Shown: piece after piece, positions 49,482 through 52,463 of the stretch | How the letters are laid out: every line of letters begins with the position of its first letter | Numbering within the stretch: the first letter of the stretch is position 1 | Assembly (NCBI GenBank): GCA_017512745.1 | Contig: JAFWEV010000050.1 | Coordinates: 1-52,463 of the forward strand | Length of the DNA stretch: 52,463 nt | Direction: 5' to 3' | Origin: Oscillospiraceae bacterium | Lineage (GTDB): Bacteria > Bacillota > Clostridia > Oscillospirales > Ruminococcaceae | Notes under the pieces: model-generated | The model's database searches: none | Seen by the model: the letters and a program-made list of their open reading frames with translations, nothing else | Told to the model about the DNA's origin: nothing | Program-made: the position numbers and the translations under genes

Positions 49482-50384
49482 ATGAAATTAAATGCCGTAT
49501 GCGTACAGTGCATGATCGACGGCCATGTAAACAATGTCTCAAAACTCACGAATGTGGACGAAGACACAAAGGCAATGTATATGAGGGACGTCATGCAGAC
49601 CATCCTGGATTTTCCTCCGGAAAGTCCGTCCCCCGTTTTTGTTCCCGCCTTCGATGACCTCAAAAGAAAGTATTTCGGAGTCGAACCCTTCGATTACACC
49701 GAGACGAATCTTAAATACGACAAAATGATCATGGATCTGTATGATGAGATAAGAGATGAGATTGAAAAATCCGACGATCCGGTGTTGACGGCAATAAAGT
49801 ATTCCATGGCTGCGAACTATATAGATTTTTCATCAGTCGATGTGAAGGATGATGAACTCATGACTATGCTCAGCAATGCATCTGCGGCTCCTCTTGACGA
49901 TTCGGAATATTTTGAGCACATGAAGGAAGACCTCGCAAAAGCGGAAAAACTTCTTTTCATCTGTGACAACGGAGGAGAGGTCGTTCTGGACAAACTGCTT
50001 GTAGAGCAGATAAAGCTTGCATACCCCGATCTTCATATTGACATTATGGTAAAAGGAAAACCCGCTGCGAATGACGCAACACTTGTTGACGCCGAATACG
50101 TCAAACTCTCCGAAGTTGCAAATGTGATAGACAGCGGTATCGGCATTGCGGGAAATCCTCTTAACCTTATCAAGCAGGAAGCTTTGGATGCCGTCAAAAA
50201 CGCGGATGTCATAATCTCCAAAGGTCAGGCGAACTTTGAGACGATGTACGGCTCGGGATACAACATCTATTATGTTTTCCTTGTTAAATGCAATCTCTTC
50301 CAGCACCTCTTCGGTCTCAAGAAATTCAGCGCTGTAATCGAGAACGAACTGAGAATTTCAGATCTCACCGCAGCAAAAGAATAA
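49482..50384 (+). CDS. DUF89/ARMT1-family protein (metal-dependent phosphatase family)
   Basis: A 300-residue DUF89 protein. An N-terminal helical region with C7xxC10 precedes the core. The metal-binding CDNGGEVVLDKLL (161-173, with D162 and N163), KGKPAANDAT (191-200) and SKGQANFE (246-253) are the family's conserved motifs. DUF89 proteins of several subfamilies hydrolyse phosphometabolites, often sugar phosphates, and are proposed to clear damaged or excess ones. It is divergent from the kinase operon, separated only by a shared control region, which fits a role in limiting sugar phosphates there. AAAGGAG lies 8 bp upstream of the ATG. Confidence 0.82.
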   Translation: MKLNAVCVQCMIDGHVNNVSKLTNVDEDTKAMYMRDVMQTILDFPPESPSPVFVPAFDDLKRKYFGVEPFDYTETNLKYDKMIMDLYDEIRDEIEKSDDPVLTAIKYSMAANYIDFSSVDVKDDELMTMLSNASAAPLDDSEYFEHMKEDLAKAEKLLFICDNGGEVVLDKLLVEQIKLAYPDLHIDIMVKGKPAANDATLVDAEYVKLSEVANVIDSGIGIAGNPLNLIKQEALDAVKNADVIISKGQANFETMYGSGYNIYYVFLVKCNLFQHLFGLKKFSAVIENELRISDLTAAKE

Positions 50385-50390
50385 AACATT

Positions 50391-50419
50391 ACGGACATCT
50401 TTACCGATGTCCGTTTTTT
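50391..50419 (+). terminator. Terminator of the DUF89 gene
   Basis: ACGGACATC (50391-50399) and GATGTCCGT (50406-50414) with a 6-nt loop and T's to 50419. Confidence 0.88.
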
Positions 50420-50488
50420 ATTAACAAATTGGGGTTATAATACAACTTCGTCAGATACAGATCTGCAATTATCACAAGAGGCTTTTCC

Positions 50489-52273
50489 ATGGATATTCGT
50501 TTACAGACAAAAATAGTAAAACTCATGACCCAGGTCGTCGACCCTTCTCACAGCACCGAGTCTGTAGTCTCTCTTTCTCACCAGAAACCCCGGCTTCCTG
50601 AAGGCACTCCGATCAGTCTTCCTTTTCAGAGAGCGACCCCTGAATCATGTGGTATTTCATCCTCATATATACAGTCATTTCTCAAGGAGATCGATGAAGA
50701 CCCGACCCTGGATCCCCATCTCATCATGATACTCAAGGATGACAAGGTAATATCCGAAGCATGCTTCGGCCCATATTCCATGAGCGACTGGCATATAGAG
50801 TATTCACTGACAAAGACCGTCACCGGGCTCGGTATAGGACTTCTGTATGATGATGGTCTGATCGACATAAATGCTTCCATATTTGATCTGCTCGGAAGAA
50901 AGAAGCCGTCTCAGGGTTTCTCGTCCCACAAGATCGATATCACAGTCAAGGATCTTCTCGCAATGCGTTCAGGTGTCTCCTTCAACGAAGCGGGTGTCGT
51001 ATGCAGCGACAACTGGTTTGAGGATTTTTTCAGCGCCGGTTACAAGTTCAAGGCCAACGCAAGGTTTGATTACAACAGCATGAATTCATATATGCTTGCG
51101 TACATCATACATCACCTCACCGGAAAAACCGTATGCGAATATATGGGTCCGAGGATATTTGAACCGCTCGGAATCAAGGATTATATCTGGGAATTGTCCC
51201 CGGAGGGTGTCGAACAGGGCGGAATGGGTCTCTATCTCAGAATGGAGGATATGGCGAAGTTCGGTTCCCTCATCATGAACAGGGGTATCTGGAAAGGCAG
51301 GCAGCTCGTCTCCTCTGCGTGGATCAACACCATGATAAAGAAACATTCATCTGCCTCCGCCAACTCGGATTACTTTGATTACGGGTACCACATCTGGGTC
51401 GGAAGGGATACCAATTCGTTCCTTATGAACGGGATGTTCGGTCAGAATCTTCTGGGATTGCCCGATACGGGTATGATCATCTGCTCCAATTTCGGAAACA
51501 ACGAATCATTCCAGACGAGCAACTATTTCAAAATATTGAGAAAATACTTTCTCAATAACGAATTCAGACCTTCATCTTCGAGAATAAAATATGATTTCCT
51601 TCAGAGATATTCTCTGCGCAAAACTGAAACAAGCCTTAGACTCAGGGAACGCCATATAAAGACGACGCCGTTTTCCGCTAAATCAAAAGAGATCTTTCTG
51701 CCGTCGCTTCTGGGTTCTTTCGACTGTGATCCGATGAGAGCCAATTCTCTGAGCTTTATGCCCTTTATCGTACAGGGCATGCAGAACTCTTTCGGCAAGG
51801 GGCTTAAAAAGATCGAGATTCTGCCCGACGGAGAAGACCTGATCTTCAATTTCCATGAAGGCGAGGAAATATTCACCATTCCCATAGGGCTTAAAGATGC
51901 AAAGAAATGTGTTGTTGATTTCCATGGAGAACCATACAAAATCTCCGCTATAGGCAGGTTCACCTTCAACGAGGATGAAGTTCCCGTCTTTATCCTCACG
52001 ATCAGACCTCTTGAAACCGCAAACATGAGAAGGATCAAGATCTACCCTTCAAAGGACGATCTTAGATTCGAGTTTGATGAAACTCCCGGCGCAAAATTCT
52101 TTATCGACTTTGTAAACAAACTCGATAGTGGTATAATTCCTTTGGCTCTCGGCATTCTCAACAGAAGGATCGATCCTGACTATTTCGAATACAGACTCAG
52201 GAAGGTGATCTGCCCTGTAATCGAGGCCACAAAATCAATTGCTACGGAGACAGAAGTTGATCAAGTTCATTAA
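50489..52273 (+). CDS. Beta-lactamase-fold serine hydrolase with extra C-terminal domain
   Basis: A 594-residue protein. After about 75 residues without a signal peptide, a class C-like hydrolase domain has S106-x-x-K109 (EYSLTKT) and Y195-x-S197 (FDYNSMNS), with a GMFGQN loop as third-motif candidate. From about residue 365 a second, mostly beta domain of about 230 residues follows (FLPSLLGSFDCDPM ... FHEGEEIFTIPIGL), which I do not recognise. It is a different type from the pair at 29.9-33.1 kb, lacking their C-terminal domain. It overlaps the following GtrA gene by 17 bp, so it may work on cell-surface glycans or lipids. ATG 50489 follows AGAGG. Confidence 0.8.
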   Translation: MDIRLQTKIVKLMTQVVDPSHSTESVVSLSHQKPRLPEGTPISLPFQRATPESCGISSSYIQSFLKEIDEDPTLDPHLIMILKDDKVISEACFGPYSMSDWHIEYSLTKTVTGLGIGLLYDDGLIDINASIFDLLGRKKPSQGFSSHKIDITVKDLLAMRSGVSFNEAGVVCSDNWFEDFFSAGYKFKANARFDYNSMNSYMLAYIIHHLTGKTVCEYMGPRIFEPLGIKDYIWELSPEGVEQGGMGLYLRMEDMAKFGSLIMNRGIWKGRQLVSSAWINTMIKKHSSASANSDYFDYGYHIWVGRDTNSFLMNGMFGQNLLGLPDTGMIICSNFGNNESFQTSNYFKILRKYFLNNEFRPSSSRIKYDFLQRYSLRKTETSLRLRERHIKTTPFSAKSKEIFLPSLLGSFDCDPMRANSLSFMPFIVQGMQNSFGKGLKKIEILPDGEDLIFNFHEGEEIFTIPIGLKDAKKCVVDFHGEPYKISAIGRFTFNEDEVPVFILTIRPLETANMRRIKIYPSKDDLRFEFDETPGAKFFIDFVNKLDSGIIPLALGILNRRIDPDYFEYRLRKVICPVIEATKSIATETEVDQVH

Positions 52274-52463
52274 GCGCGTACTGTTCGGAAAAGCGGACAG
52301 CACTTTCATAGAATTCATAAGATCAGTCATAACAGGCGGGATAGCCTTCATTGTTGATTTCGGCTTCCTTACACTGTTCAAGGAAGTATTCGGGATGACA
52401 GCGCTGATCGCGTCCATCATTTCTTTCATCCTCGGAACAACGGTCAATTATCTTATCAGCATC
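52257..52463 (+). CDS. GtrA-family membrane protein, 5' part
   Basis: 69 codons visible, open at the window end. The TTG start (52257) follows GGAG at 52246-52249 and lies inside the last codons of the serine hydrolase. FIEFIRSVITGGIAFIVDFGFLTLFKE then LIASIISFILGTTVNYLIS match the first two helices of GtrA proteins, four-helix membrane proteins tied to undecaprenyl- or lipid-linked sugar transfer and polysaccharide decoration. Downstream glycosyltransferases would be expected outside the window. Confidence 0.8.
   Translation, partial: MIKFIKRVLFGKADSTFIEFIRSVITGGIAFIVDFGFLTLFKEVFGMTALIASIISFILGTTVNYLISI

Noticed and set aside
40776..50384. Mobile island carrying the nucleoside operon
   Set aside because: No integrase, transposase, att-like repeats or tRNA at its ends; base usage looks like its neighbours by eye. 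Horizontal gain is possible but not shown.
1..52463. CRISPR array or known anti-phage system
   Set aside because: No regularly spaced direct repeats and no cas genes are seen. The sirtuin is a class M ADP-ribosylation type paired with a macrodomain, not a SIR2 defence effector.

Overview
The window looks like chromosomal DNA of an anaerobic Firmicute, most likely class Clostridia; this is inferred from gene families, since I ran no search. Supporting signs are strong AGGAGG-type ribosome binding sites, TTG and GTG starts, TTGACA/TATAAT-type promoters, a CIRCE (HrcA) element at clpB, SdpR/SdpI and PadR/DUF1700/DUF4097 cassettes, a UPF0735 ACT protein beside thrB, and an ATP-type PEP carboxykinase. 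Genes are dense and mostly on the minus strand. I see no phage, transposase, CRISPR array or plasmid function.

Layout. 1-5.8 kb: end of a creatininase-like gene, a MATE exporter, a PfkB sugar kinase with a frameshifted nucleoside 2-deoxyribosyltransferase, a CDF metal exporter, purine nucleoside phosphorylase and a DnaQ-type exonuclease. 5.8-9.4 kb: ABC exporter, phosphoglycerate mutase, and an SDR oxidoreductase whose catalytic Tyr is His. 9.4-11.8 kb: an autoregulated Rrf2 / zinc macrodomain / class M sirtuin operon (reversible protein ADP-ribosylation). 11.8-19.1 kb: aspartate-to-threonine pathway in two divergent operons (hom-lysC-asd-hydroxyacid dehydrogenase leftward; thrC-thrB-ACT rightward). 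19.3-25.2 kb: frameshifted pckA, a four-gene leftward operon (hydroxyacid dehydrogenase, GNAT, EamA, rRNA methyltransferase) and a MerR-like gene. 25.4-28.4 kb: SdpR/SdpI with two operator palindromes, then PadR/DUF1700/DUF4097. 28.5-33.1 kb: a YcaQ-like DNA glycosylase and two tandem serine hydrolases, one fused to a GNAT domain. 33.4-38.8 kb: two tRNA-Ser genes, folC, clpB and a membrane protein. 38.8-40.7 kb: YjbQ, a radical SAM enzyme and a rhomboid protease.

The most unusual region is 40.8-50.4 kb: nine tightly spaced minus-strand genes encoding three nucleoside hydrolases, a ribokinase, four further PfkB-fold kinases and a TrpF-like isomerase, with a divergent DUF89 (sugar-phosphate phosphatase family) gene. 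Three consecutive kinases form a paralogous set in which the catalytic GAGD motif reads GCGN, so the general-base Asp is Asn in all three. The isomerase lacks the catalytic Cys of TrpF but keeps its phosphate-binding GG loop. Together this suggests a nucleoside or ribosyl-compound salvage route that is more than nucleoside hydrolase plus ribokinase. The chemistry of the GCGN proteins and of the isomerase cannot be read from sequence alone.

The window ends with a third type of serine hydrolase and the start of a GtrA-family membrane protein. Two conserved genes (nucleoside deoxyribosyltransferase and pckA) carry small frameshifts; either these are real lesions or the assembly has indel errors.
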